From SAR116 cluster bacterium (GTDB lineage Bacteria; Pseudomonadota; Alphaproteobacteria; Puniceispirillales; UBA1172): 9,632 nucleotides of DNA. Of this stretch, positions 1 to 6,082 are shown one piece after another. Numbering within the stretch: position 1 is the first letter of the stretch; every line of letters begins with the position of its first letter. Location: assembly GCA_002691725.1 (NCBI GenBank), contig NZIT01000041.1, forward strand, positions 1-9,632. Reading direction: 5' to 3'. The notes under the pieces are model-generated. The model did not search any database, was not told the DNA's origin, and saw nothing but the letters and a program-made list of their open reading frames with translations. Position numbers and translations under genes: made by a program.

Positions 1-274
1 CATCACTATTGTTAAAAATGCTGTAGATTTGAACTTTGCAGTTTATGCAACGATAAACCTCTTGGCCTCTGCCACTTCCAGTTGCTCCATGCAAACGTAT
101 TAATTCTCCACTATCCAAATGAAAATGAGATGTCTCAATCATTGTTCTTACGATAAATGCGGATGCTGTTTGCTTCTGGCATAGCCTGCAGTGACAAGCC
201 TGAGTAAATATTGGTTCTTTAGTGATGTGGTATCTCACGTCACCACAAGAACATCCACCACGATATATATTCAT
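1..274 (-). CDS. GFA/CENP-V family zinc-binding protein, 5' part (cut by left edge)
   Basis: The first 91 codons are visible and the gene runs off the left edge. The protein starts MNIYRGGCSCGDVRY, followed by CHCRLCQ at about residues 27-33 and a YRCINC at about 74-79. This is the cysteine layout of the GFA (glutathione-dependent formaldehyde-activating enzyme-like)/CENP-V fold: an N-terminal GxCxCGxxRY, a middle CHCxxC and a later CxxC, which together bind zinc. Members were named for a proposed glutathione-formaldehyde role, but most are uncharacterised small zinc proteins, so I do not claim a reaction. The start is supported by AAGGAGG on the minus strand (282-288), 7 bases before the ATG. 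It is transcribed away from the 84-aa membrane protein gene, with an inverted repeat between them. The family call is firm; the function is not. Confidence 0.85.
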   Translation of the reverse strand, partial: MNIYRGGCSCGDVRYHITKEPIFTQACHCRLCQKQTASAFIVRTMIETSHFHLDSGELIRLHGATGSGRGQEVYRCINCKVQIYSIFNNSD

Positions 275-333
275 TTGCCTGCCTCCTTAATATTAGCAAC
301 CTGACTAAACACCATATTCCTCTATACAGAACC

Positions 334-378
334 ACTCTTACAAATGCGATTTGCAGTATTCATTGCATTTGAAAGAGT
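334..378. promoter_or_regulatory. 14-bp-arm inverted repeat in the divergent intergenic region
   Basis: The left arm ACTCTTACAAATGC (334-347) and right arm GCATTTGAAAGAGT (365-378) pair at 13 of 14 positions around a 17-base spacer. Immediately right, and overlapping, AGAGTAAAA occurs twice with a 10-base period (374-382 and 384-392), so the AGAGT half of the right arm is repeated in helical phase. The site lies about 60 bases upstream of the GFA-family start and about 195 bases upstream of the membrane protein at 572, with no gene inside. There is no T-run, so it is more like an operator than a terminator. The remaining bases of 275-571 show no other structure I can support. Confidence 0.45.
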
Positions 379-571
379 AAAATAGAGTAAAACCGTATTG
401 TGATTAAAACTAATATACAAACGAATAGCAATATTCATGCGCCTGCTTATTCCATTAGCCGAAAATTTCTATGCAACCCTCAGAGCCATTGCAGGCATGT
501 TTACAGGCAGATTTAACAATTCATTGTTTTTCAATAAAAAAGTACTACGTCCTAATTATAGGAGATGTGTT

Positions 572-826
572 ATGCTAAAAAATATATATCAATTAGTTAT
601 GAATAGTAGGTTTAACCCATTATCAAATATCAATGATAAATCCGTAGCACACTTAGTTATGCAACTTCTTGCATGGATGTGGTGTATTGTGTTTTCTATG
701 TGGATGGGTTCAATTTTGGTGTTTGGTGTCAGCGCAATTATTCATGCAATTTTAATAGCGGGAATATTTATAACGGCCATAACTTTTGAAACGGCAAGAC
801 GCAAACCAGAATTTTTTGGAAAATAA
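572..826 (+). CDS. small two-helix membrane protein, function unknown
   Basis: This 84-aa protein starts MLKNIYQLVMNSRF. The chosen ATG has GGAG 7 bases upstream (561-564). An in-frame upstream ATG at 437 would add 45 residues but has no ribosome binding site. Residues about 27-47 (LLAWMWCIVFSMWMGSILVF) and 50-68 form two hydrophobic helices joined by a very short turn, so it should sit in the inner membrane as a helical hairpin. The C-terminal tail is polar and basic (ETARRKPEFFGK), and the N-terminal 25 residues are polar. I do not recognise a family. It stands alone on the plus strand, with intergenic stretches of nearly 300 bases on both sides. Confidence 0.6.
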   Translation: MLKNIYQLVMNSRFNPLSNINDKSVAHLVMQLLAWMWCIVFSMWMGSILVFGVSAIIHAILIAGIFITAITFETARRKPEFFGK

Positions 827-1122
827 GTTCCGGGCAGTCAGAATGATTGGTTTGCCCAATGCATTATACGCAAGAGCTTGCCGCCATTAATCATGCCGCA
901 AAATAACTGATCATGGCGAGTTAGATTTATTTAAGCAACAAGATAAGTCGGTTTATGTGGAAGCGATCAAGTCGTTTTCCACGTTACCAATCACAACCTT
1001 TCCCTCAAATTTTCTAGTGACATTCTGCATTGACAGTTTTCTCTGCCTTTGCTCAGATTATAATAATCTAAATTATGAGATGAATATATGTCACTATTTT
1101 GAAAATGGGAGAAGGGTCTGAG
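827..1122. other. intergenic stretch, no gene recognised
   Basis: A weak hairpin just after the membrane protein stop (GGGCA 832-836 with TGCCC 853-857) could be a poor terminator, but it has no T-run. Short open stretches on both strands near 940-1030 carry no recognisable family and no good start signals. The right end holds the promoter-like elements listed separately and the ribosome binding site of the gene at 1123. Confidence 0.5.
1030..1064 (+). promoter_or_regulatory. promoter-like elements for the gene at 1123
   Basis: A perfect TTGACA (1030-1035) and a perfect TATAAT (1059-1064) lie about 60 bases upstream of the start at 1123. The spacer is 23 bases, well beyond the usual 16-18, so the two hexamers cannot act together as an ordinary sigma-70 pair. 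The TATAAT may work as the -10 with a poor -35 at about 1037-1042. Only the -10 is likely to be real. Confidence 0.35.
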
Positions 1123-1440
1123 ATGAAACACTTTATGTGTACGCATAGTTATCTATCAGGTGATGCAAAAGAAAATGTAGTTAACGAATTAAGAGAGTCC
1201 ACAGATAGAGATTTTTTCGAATTTTACCAAAGTGATAAAGCCAGAGTGCTTCAGCATTGGGCTGGAAAAGACGAGTTTTTCTTTTGTCATTGGGAAGCTG
1301 AGAGCGCGGATGATATTCACGAGCTTCTTTCAAAAGCTGGTGCTGATGATGTCATTATTACTCTGGCAAATGAAATGCAACGCTATATTACCTCGCATAA
1401 TATAGAAGATAAAAAACTCGTCATTCCCGAGGATGAATGA
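1123..1440 (+). CDS. small protein with a probable ferredoxin-like alpha/beta fold, function unknown
   Basis: This 105-aa protein starts MKHFMCTHSYLS. The start is set by GAAGGG (1111-1116), 6 bases before the ATG; an in-frame ATG at 1105 and a TTG at 1099 lack such a site. A first strand (KHFMCTHSY), a helix (about 14-30), a strand (about 52-58, EFFFCHWEA), a helix (about 61-71, ADDIHELLSKAG) and a further strand/helix give the beta-alpha-beta order of dimeric alpha/beta-barrel proteins. The strand FFFCHWEAES followed by a helix and AGADDVI recalls small DUF4242-type proteins, but I cannot confirm membership. The C-terminal tail (about 90-105) is charged. It converges with the 57-aa gene on the other strand, with 6 bases between the stops. 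No signal peptide; presumably cytoplasmic. Confidence 0.7.
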   Translation: MKHFMCTHSYLSGDAKENVVNELRESTDRDFFEFYQSDKARVLQHWAGKDEFFFCHWEAESADDIHELLSKAGADDVIITLANEMQRYITSHNIEDKKLVIPEDE

Positions 1441-1446
1441 TGCTAT

Positions 1447-1620
1447 TCAGCGCCTAAATAACAACAACCTGAGCAACCGCCACAAGCCTCTAAAAAGGAT
1501 TGACCGCATAAATGGATTTTGCAGTAGCCGTTGCGCCGAGGAACGCAGTGCTGGCAGCACGCGCATTGCCAGCAATATGACGGCAAAAGCCAGGATTACG
1601 ATGATGACGATCTTTATCAT
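1447..1620 (-). CDS. 57-aa single-helix basic membrane protein
   Basis: This is a short gene of 58 codons including the stop. It starts MIKIVIIVILAFAVILLAMR, so residues 3-19 form one uninterrupted hydrophobic helix. The rest is strongly basic and amphipathic, ending LFRGLWRLLRLLLFRR, with arginines spaced between leucines as in a surface-lying membrane helix. An AGGA (1628-1631 on the minus strand) lies 7 bases before the ATG. I expect an N-in or N-out inner-membrane anchor with a cytoplasmic amphipathic tail; the role is unknown. Small proteins of this style are often annotated as hypothetical in alphaproteobacteria. The plus-strand open frame over the same bases (1433-1693) is less convincing. 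The gene converges with the one ending at 1440. Confidence 0.6.
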   Translation of the reverse strand: MIKIVIIVILAFAVILLAMRVLPALRSSAQRLLQNPFMRSILFRGLWRLLRLLLFRR

Positions 1621-1698
1621 GTTATCATCCTATCATATTTTCCATGATTTCATGCTTTCATCTAATGACAGAGCTGCTTCTGGCGTATATTGAGACTG

Positions 1699-1737
1699 AC
1701 CGCCACATCAAACCGCCACATCATACCATTACCGCCA
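1699..1737. repeat. 12-bp direct repeat with 13-bp period
   Basis: ACCGCCACATCA occurs exactly at 1699-1710 and 1712-1723, and a third partial copy ACCGCCA follows at 1731-1737. It lies between two divergent starts: the 57-aa gene (minus, start 1620) and the MotA-like gene (plus, start 1763). It could be a regulator-binding array or simple local duplication. Confidence 0.5.
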
Positions 1738-1762
1738 GACCGTTAAGAAGGGATTTAGGGGA

Positions 1763-2110
1763 ATGAGATTTTTAGGACTAGCCATATGCTTTGCCATCAT
1801 TCTTGGGGCAGTATTACAAATTGGGGTTCATTTGTTTATTGATATTAATGCCGCGTTATTTGTTCTTGGCGGGGCGTCAGGTTTCTTGGTGATGAAGAAT
1901 AACCCCAGCAATCATACTAAAAACTTTGCTCAGGGCGCTGTTTATTTCGGCTGGTTAGGCAGCCTTGTGGGTTTAATTGCGATCACTGGCAACCGCTTTA
2001 TGGTCTGGGGTGATGTGGAAAAGATGGGGCCAGCTTTAGCCGTCGCCATGCTCACCATCCTTTATGGCTATGCAATCAAGCTAGTCAGCATAGCCTTTAG
2101 TGAAGATTGA
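1763..2110 (+). CDS. MotA-like four-helix membrane protein without the cytoplasmic loop
   Basis: This 115-aa protein has four predicted membrane helices at about 3-25, 28-45, 59-75 and 88-112. The first pair (ILGAVLQIG, then FIDINAALFVLGGASGFLV) matches the start of MotA, where a GAxLxG segment is followed by the xxALxxVLGGxxG helix. The second pair (YFGWLGSLVGLIAI and MGPALAVAMLTILYGYAIKL) matches MotA helices 3 and 4 (GxxGTLxGL, then GPxMAVALLTTLYG). In true MotA (about 250-290 aa) helices 2 and 3 are separated by a cytoplasmic domain of roughly 100 residues; here only about 13 residues lie between them. It is therefore a minimal channel-like core, and not a functional stator as known. An AAGGGA lies about 10 bases upstream and AGGGG directly before the ATG. 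No MotB-like partner is next to it. Family resemblance is by motif reading only. Confidence 0.65.
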   Translation: MRFLGLAICFAIILGAVLQIGVHLFIDINAALFVLGGASGFLVMKNNPSNHTKNFAQGAVYFGWLGSLVGLIAITGNRFMVWGDVEKMGPALAVAMLTILYGYAIKLVSIAFSED

Positions 2111-2167
2111 TATTGGGGTTACCGCTAGTCAGTGACAGGGCTTCTTGCCAGCCATGAATAGCAGTCC

Positions 2168-2983
2168 TTAAAATCGGAGTGATAAGCAGGACATGCCGCC
2201 ATCTATTTTGGCGCATTCACTGTTTCCCACGGTCAGTATTGTAAACCCCTTAGCCTTCAACATGGCTTCCGTCTCAGGAAAGCCCGCAGGCATGATGATA
2301 TGGTCATTATAGCGTATCATATTAGCCGCAGGTTCTTCCCCTGATGGCACCAATAAGACTTCATATCCATCAAAACAGCCACTAGATGCCAGCCGCTCCG
2401 TGGCTAGAATACAATGATCATCAATCAGACTACAATCCGTCTTAAAATGTAAGACATCAGGCGGTGTTTTTAGCACTCTCATATTGAAACCATATTCATC
2501 AAGAATGGAAAGCAATTGCTTTGCGCCAGTTTCATCTGTGCGCGCTGATAGACCAACCAGAACCTCTGATGGGGTGGTAAGGATGTCACCAGCTTCTATA
2601 TATCCATCATTAATATCGGCAATATGATCAAATATCTCTGACAGCGCCTCTCGCATAGGGGAAACCTCACCCCGCCGGGTTTCCGCACCCGGACGCATCA
2701 TCACAGCAAGGCCAGGAAGGCAGAGCGCTGTATCTTCCACAAATTGTGCATCTGGAAAATCAGCCAAAGCCGATAATTCGGTCACGCTTGCACCAGCCTG
2801 TTGTAACGCTGTGATATAATCATGATGCTGGGCTAATAGTAAATCCATCTCCACCTCACCCATATCATGCGCGCGCAAACCATTGACAGCAGAGGCAGCA
2901 GGGGAACGGGTAATAGCGGATGTGAACTTTGTCGCATGAGTTGCAGCAGGGCCAGGCATGTTATTATAGGCGGGAAAAACCAT
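2168..2983 (-). CDS. dimethylarginine dimethylaminohydrolase (DDAH)
   Basis: This 271-aa protein is the expected size plus a few N-terminal residues. DDAH hydrolyses N-omega-methylated arginines to citrulline and methylamines, using a Cys-His-Glu catalytic set in a pentein fold. The visible motifs are FVEDTA at 81-86 (substrate-contacting acidic residues), YIEAGD at 128-133 (Glu130, the catalytic Glu position), GLSART at 144-149, LHFKTDCS with His179, and the C-terminal DGGMSCLSLRF with Cys266, the nucleophile. All catalytic positions are present. The start has AAGG 8 bases upstream; a second in-frame ATG at residue 9 is possible and would still retain the whole domain, which begins near KFTSAITR. 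It converges with the MotA-like gene. Arginine deiminase and amidinotransferase relatives are less likely given the DGGxxCLSLRF end. Cytoplasmic. Confidence 0.9.
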   Translation of the reverse strand: MVFPAYNNMPGPAATHATKFTSAITRSPAASAVNGLRAHDMGEVEMDLLLAQHHDYITALQQAGASVTELSALADFPDAQFVEDTALCLPGLAVMMRPGAETRRGEVSPMREALSEIFDHIADINDGYIEAGDILTTPSEVLVGLSARTDETGAKQLLSILDEYGFNMRVLKTPPDVLHFKTDCSLIDDHCILATERLASSGCFDGYEVLLVPSGEEPAANMIRYNDHIIMPAGFPETEAMLKAKGFTILTVGNSECAKIDGGMSCLSLRF

Positions 2984-2999
2984 TATAAAAACCTTAACT

Positions 3000-3018
3000 A
3001 TTAACCTCTTTGGTTAAT
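3000..3018. promoter_or_regulatory. 19-bp perfect dyad just upstream of DDAH
   Basis: ATTAACC (3000-3006) and GGTTAAT (3012-3018) are perfect inverted arms around TCTTT. The dyad ends 16 bases before the DDAH start codon (2983, minus strand), so it sits in the leader or at the promoter start, where a bound regulator would block transcription. It is short and AT-rich for a hairpin, so an operator fits better. Confidence 0.45.
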
Positions 3019-3145
3019 GCGAGTATTGTTTTTAATATAGGGTTTAGATAACAATTTAAACGGTATTATCAAAAATAATGCCTAATATTTTTGCCTGTTG
3101 AGCCAGCAAGAGCCGTATTGAAGCTTGCTTGGAGGGGGGAGGATG

Positions 3146-3168
3146 GAGGGCGAAATTCATCCGCCCTC
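3146..3168 (-). terminator. possible terminator of the choice-of-anchor I gene
   Basis: GAGGGCG (3146-3152) pairs perfectly with CGCCCTC (3162-3168) around a 9-base loop, 16 bases past the stop codon at 3185. The stem is GC-rich and well placed, but on the minus strand it is followed by a pyrimidine, mostly C, stretch and not a T-run, so it may be Rho-assisted or a 3'-end stabiliser. Confidence 0.4.
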
Positions 3169-3184
3169 ACCTAACTTGATTTAC

Positions 3185-4693
3185 TTATTCTTGAACCTCA
3201 TACAACGCGACCGTTCCTGTGACTTCAAACGCAACCGCAAGCAAGGGCTTGCCAGTTGGACTGTCTTTCGCTGATATAAACTCAAGACCTTCAGGTGAAT
3301 TATGCATCTCAGACGGCATCATATATCCAACCATATGCGGGTCTGACGGCAGGGTGATATCATAAGCAAAAATAGCATTATTGCGCTCCATTCCAATAAA
3401 GGCATATGTTCTGCCGTCAATCTCACCCAAGGCTAGCGCTTCCGGCTCAGGGCCTTTATCATCCGAACGGTCATCGAACTCAGCCTTGCCACCATTAGCA
3501 TTAAAGACGTCAGGTGAGCGGCTTGCAATGATGTTCTCAAACGCATTTCCGCTATCGAAAATTAGAGTTCCGTCGGCGCTCCAGATTGAAAATGACCGCC
3601 CACCATAAGCATAAATCAAATCATGGTCACCATCGCCATCGGTATCACCCATGGTCGTGGTTGTTTTCAGGCGGCCAAGATTCTCTGGCTTTTGGAGAGT
3701 GTCAGCATTGGGGAACATCGTTTGATCAAGGGTTAATTTAGCCACCCGCGTTTCCTCAGAAAATCCGTCATAGTCTTTGGCATCACCCTCATTAGCCGTA
3801 ACCAGATAGGTCGCTCCATTAACGTCATAGGTAGAAATCGCATCAGGCTGATACATCATTAAAACAGGCCAACGTTTCATATTGATAGCGTTATCCTTGT
3901 TTGACATATCATGGCTGGTGCGTGACACATTCTTCACGCCCAAGCCAACAATAGTCGCAACTTTTGCATTTTCAATATCAATAACCGCGATGGAATTATT
4001 CTCCTGCAACGTCACATATGCTGTCTTGCCACTGGCATCAAAAGCAACATATTCAGGCTCTGCATCTGCTGCAAAGCTTGCGTCTGGCTTAACTATTCTG
4101 CCGCCAATAGGTGCTGTAAAACCGGCTAAACTGATTTCAGTGACAATGGCGCTATCTGGCCCAGATTTTAGATCAATCAGGGTAAAGCTACCGTCAGGGT
4201 CGACGCTGTAATCATCTGATGGCTCACCCTCATTTGCTGTCAAGATATAGCGGCCATCAGGGGAGAAAGCGACATTATCGGGGAGCGGTCCAGTTGCAAA
4301 ACTGGCAATTTCGGCGCCACTAACATCAAATAATTTCACCATACCATCGGCATCAGCAGCATCAGCTTTGATTGAGGCCGCAACCATAGACCCATGAGTC
4401 GCAACCGCCGTCACATCGCCGCCGGATAAGTCGATAGCGGCCATTTTTGAGATGTTAGAGACCGTTTGAATAGACAGTCTTTCAATGGTGCCAGTTTCAG
4501 ATGCTGTTACCATCAAGCTCATGGACTCGGCATGGTAACGCAACATTTCTGCGTAACCTTCACCCTCGCCAATCTTGAAGTTTCCAATCTCTTTCATTTC
4601 CATGGCTTGCGCCGAAAAGGCAGTCATAAAGGACGTTGAAAGAGCCAGGCTTGTTGCAATAATTGCAACCTTAAAATCGAAATATATAGTCAT
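3185..4693 (-). CDS. secreted choice-of-anchor I family beta-propeller-type protein
   Basis: This 502-aa protein begins at the ATG with GGAG 6 bases upstream; a TTG 27 bases further out lacks this. Residues 1-30 form a clean Sec signal peptide: K8, a hydrophobic core of about 9-22, then the cleavage box FSAQA before MEM. The mature part has repeated WD/NHL-like strands: PDNVAFSPDGRYILTANEGE, PEYVAFDASGKTAYVT, TYLVTANEGDAKDYDGFSEE, a DTDGDGDHD calcium-type loop, GRSFSIWSADG, and the hallmark DDRSDDKGPEPE followed by TYAFIGMERNNAI. The set of ANEGDxxDY, DDRSDxKGPEPE and AFIGxER segments identifies choice-of-anchor I proteins, also annotated as surface or alkaline-phosphatase-like. The family is named for variable C-terminal anchors; here the protein ends ALYEVQE right after the last strand, so it should be periplasmic or released. 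Substrate unknown. It is separated from the operon upstream by a strong terminator, so it is probably transcribed alone. Confidence 0.88.
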   Translation of the reverse strand: MTIYFDFKVAIIATSLALSTSFMTAFSAQAMEMKEIGNFKIGEGEGYAEMLRYHAESMSLMVTASETGTIERLSIQTVSNISKMAAIDLSGGDVTAVATHGSMVAASIKADAADADGMVKLFDVSGAEIASFATGPLPDNVAFSPDGRYILTANEGEPSDDYSVDPDGSFTLIDLKSGPDSAIVTEISLAGFTAPIGGRIVKPDASFAADAEPEYVAFDASGKTAYVTLQENNSIAVIDIENAKVATIVGLGVKNVSRTSHDMSNKDNAINMKRWPVLMMYQPDAISTYDVNGATYLVTANEGDAKDYDGFSEETRVAKLTLDQTMFPNADTLQKPENLGRLKTTTTMGDTDGDGDHDLIYAYGGRSFSIWSADGTLIFDSGNAFENIIASRSPDVFNANGGKAEFDDRSDDKGPEPEALALGEIDGRTYAFIGMERNNAIFAYDITLPSDPHMVGYMMPSEMHNSPEGLEFISAKDSPTGKPLLAVAFEVTGTVALYEVQE

Positions 4694-4787
4694 TGTTTGC
4701 TCCACGGTTAAGAGAAACAATATTCACTTCTGTCGTTACAGTATTATTTCACTTTGTTTAAGAAATCATACAATACCATTAATTCAT

Positions 4788-4820
4788 AAAAAAGAGGGTT
4801 CTAGATAGCTAAAACCCTCT
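4788..4820 (-). terminator. intrinsic terminator of the minus-strand small-protein operon
   Basis: AGAGGGTT (4793-4800) and AACCCTCT (4813-4820) form a perfect 8-bp stem with a 12-base loop. Read on the minus strand the stem is followed by a run of six T (4788-4793, overlapping the last stem base). It lies about 90 bases past the stop of the last operon gene (4912) and about 95 bases ahead of the choice-of-anchor I start, separating the two units. Confidence 0.85.
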
Positions 4821-4830
4821 CTTTGTATCG

Positions 4831-4870
4831 CTGTGTTTAGGTGTGCTTAGATGTGCTTAGGTGTGCTTGG
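4831..4870. repeat. four tandem copies of a 10-bp unit
   Basis: Four consecutive decamers are close variants of GTGTGCTTAG: CTGTGTTTAG, GTGTGCTTAG, ATGTGCTTAG and GTGTGCTTGG. The last runs into a near-palindrome GCTTGGGCAAGC (4865-4876). They lie in the 3' untranslated stretch between the last operon gene (stop at 4912) and the intrinsic terminator. On the transcript they read as a C- and A-rich, G-poor stretch of CUAAGCACAC type. Confidence 0.75.
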
Positions 4871-4911
4871 GCAAGCTCAAAAATGATGTTGATTGGCGCC
4901 TAATGAAGCCA

Positions 4912-5178
4912 TTACCCGTCTTGCATTTCTTCCATCATATATGATTTGTACTTTGCCCCATTATCAATGTCCCACTGAGCTTCTTCGGGGGAACTTATCA
5001 AGCTTCCAAATGACTCCATATCAGTCACATTCATGGCGCACATGACTTCACCGTCACCAAGATCAGCCAACCTGTATTCGCTAACCCATTTGCCCATCTC
5101 GCCAGCCATATGGTCTTCGATCCTGGTTTTTAAGACTTCAAAGCCAGCACTAATTGTTCCGTGAAAAAATACATTCAT
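4912..5178 (-). CDS. small ferredoxin-like-fold protein, last gene of the operon
   Basis: This 88-aa protein starts MNVFFHGTISAGFEVLK, with AGGAAGG about 10 bases before the ATG. A first strand (VFFHGTIS), a helix with FEVLKTRIEDH, a strand with GEVMCAMNVTDMESF and a final helix fit a small dimeric alpha/beta barrel. Its pattern resembles the first gene of the operon (6834-7100): both have IS-x-x-F-x-E/V at residues about 9-15 and a C-x-V/A-MNV strand in the middle, so the two are probably distant paralogues bracketing the operon. Placement near DUF3764-type proteins is tentative and no function is known. The gap to the cupin upstream (129 bases) is longer than elsewhere in the operon. A TTGTCA followed 15 bases later by TAGAGT inside it might be a weak extra promoter. 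Followed by tandem repeats and the operon terminator. Confidence 0.75.
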   Translation of the reverse strand: MNVFFHGTISAGFEVLKTRIEDHMAGEMGKWVSEYRLADLGDGEVMCAMNVTDMESFGSLISSPEEAQWDIDNGAKYKSYMMEEMQDG

Positions 5179-5307
5179 GACGACTACACCTTCCTAATGC
5201 AATTCAAACCCTGCCAGACCTGAGAAATATTGAAACGTCTCAAACTCTATTGGACATATATTTGTGACAAGATATCTATTGAGAATACTCGCCGTTAAGA
5301 CTTGCGG

Positions 5308-5658
5308 TTACTCACCCCACGCACCATGAAACTCATACGCAACAGCGACTTGGTCACCAACGACCCACGCATCATGCCCCGGCTCAATCGCATAGGCATC
5401 ACCAGCGGTGTAGGTAATCTCACTACCATCATTGTGGACGCATGTAATCGTGCCTTCGACAATAACGCCAACATGCTTGGCCTGACAGCTATCTGTTCCG
5501 ACAACCGGCTTGATGTCATTTGACCATTTCCAGCCAGGCTGGATCGTCAGTTTCATGACCCGCTGGCCTAAGACATTAACTATTTCTACCCTGGCATTGT
5601 TGGGTGTTGACACTTCATCTGCATCTGTTGCAAAGTTTTTTGCTTCTAACATATTCAT
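5308..5658 (-). CDS. small single-domain cupin
   Basis: This 116-aa protein has AGGAG 6 bases before the ATG. It is a cupin from about residue 34 to the end: TIQPGWKWSNDIKP (38-51), GTDSCQAKH (54-62), then VIVEGTITC, and the second motif AGDAYAIEPGHDAWVVGD (85-102). The set PGWxWSxDxKP, GTDSCQxxH and PxGHDAWVVGD is typical of a common stand-alone bacterial cupin group. Motif 1 is reduced: His62 and Glu68 remain but the second histidine of the usual HxH is missing. His95 is present in motif 2. It may still bind a metal through His62, Glu68 and His95, or may only bind a ligand. Cytoplasmic. Fifth gene of the operon, 44 bases after the SnoaL-like gene. Confidence 0.85.
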   Translation of the reverse strand: MNMLEAKNFATDADEVSTPNNARVEIVNVLGQRVMKLTIQPGWKWSNDIKPVVGTDSCQAKHVGVIVEGTITCVHNDGSEITYTAGDAYAIEPGHDAWVVGDQVAVAYEFHGAWGE

Positions 5659-5702
5659 ATTACTCTCCTGACAAGCTTCATTTTGAACTAATGTTTGGGT
5701 GA

Positions 5703-6038
5703 TTATAATAATGTGGTAGCACCCGTTTCCACATGGATGATCTGCCCATCTTTTTTCATGGCAATCATCATGACCGCTTCTCTGCTATCATCTGGATAAG
5801 ACATGAAACTATGTTCAATCATAATGTCATCATTTTCATAGACGCAGCGTGAAGACTCTTGAATAAACTTTTCATTCGCCATTATTCCCGTAACCATTGG
5901 CACCCACTCATCTTTAGAGTATCTATCGCCAGATTTGTGCGAAACTATAATACAATCATCATGGAGCAATGCGACATACGCACCAACATCTCTTTCTTTC
6001 ATAGATTTGCTGTATTTTTCGTATAATTCCATATTCAT
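5703..6038 (-). CDS. SnoaL/NTF2-like small protein
   Basis: This 111-aa protein starts MNMELYEKYSKSMKERDVGAY. A long N-terminal helix with KERDVGAYVALLHDDCIIVSHKSG is the usual NTF2/SnoaL opening, where a helix is followed by xxxLhxDDxxxxxxxSG. The rest alternates strands (CVYENDDIMIEHSFMSY, REAVMMIAMKKDGQIIHVETGATTLL) as in the curved sheet that forms a ligand pocket. Length matches the family (110-130 aa). Such proteins isomerise, cyclise or hydrolyse small molecules or only bind them. The acid at about 28-29 (DD) sits at the rim position common in the family, but I cannot assign a catalytic residue. GGAAAG lies just before the ATG; a second ATG two codons in is possible. Fourth gene of the operon. 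Confidence 0.8.
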   Translation of the reverse strand: MNMELYEKYSKSMKERDVGAYVALLHDDCIIVSHKSGDRYSKDEWVPMVTGIMANEKFIQESSRCVYENDDIMIEHSFMSYPDDSREAVMMIAMKKDGQIIHVETGATTLL

Positions 6039-6082
6039 GTCTTTCCATTATGTCAGCGCGAAGGGGTTTTGCGGCGCTTTGC

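Noticed and set aside
437..571. Upstream start that would extend the 84-aa membrane protein by 45 residues
   Set aside because: No Shine-Dalgarno before it, whereas the ATG at 572 has GGAG at 7 bases, and the extra residues look unlike a natural N-terminus.
930..1030. Short open frames on both strands between the two plus-strand genes
   Set aside because: Both are 20-25 codons, lack start signals and show no family resemblance; I could not support a decayed gene.
1433..1693. Open frame of 86 codons on the plus strand
   Set aside because: It overlaps the stop of the preceding gene, has no ribosome binding site and an odd low-complexity composition; the minus-strand 57-aa frame over the same bases has better signals.
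3062..3082. Imperfect AT-rich hairpin GGTATTAT/ATAATGCC
   Set aside because: Seven of eight pairs, low GC content and no clear gene end next to it; the GC-rich stem at 3146-3168 is a better candidate for the nearby gene end.
5244..5259. ACTCTA and GGACATAT near each other in the gap before the last operon gene, also found in the HxlR regulatory region
   Set aside because: The order and spacing of the two words are reversed between the places and the words are short, so chance is the simplest reading.
6055..6078. AGCGC/GCGCT hairpin between the SnoaL-like and 93-aa genes
   Set aside because: Only five pairs with a long loop and no T-run; not enough for a terminator or processing site.
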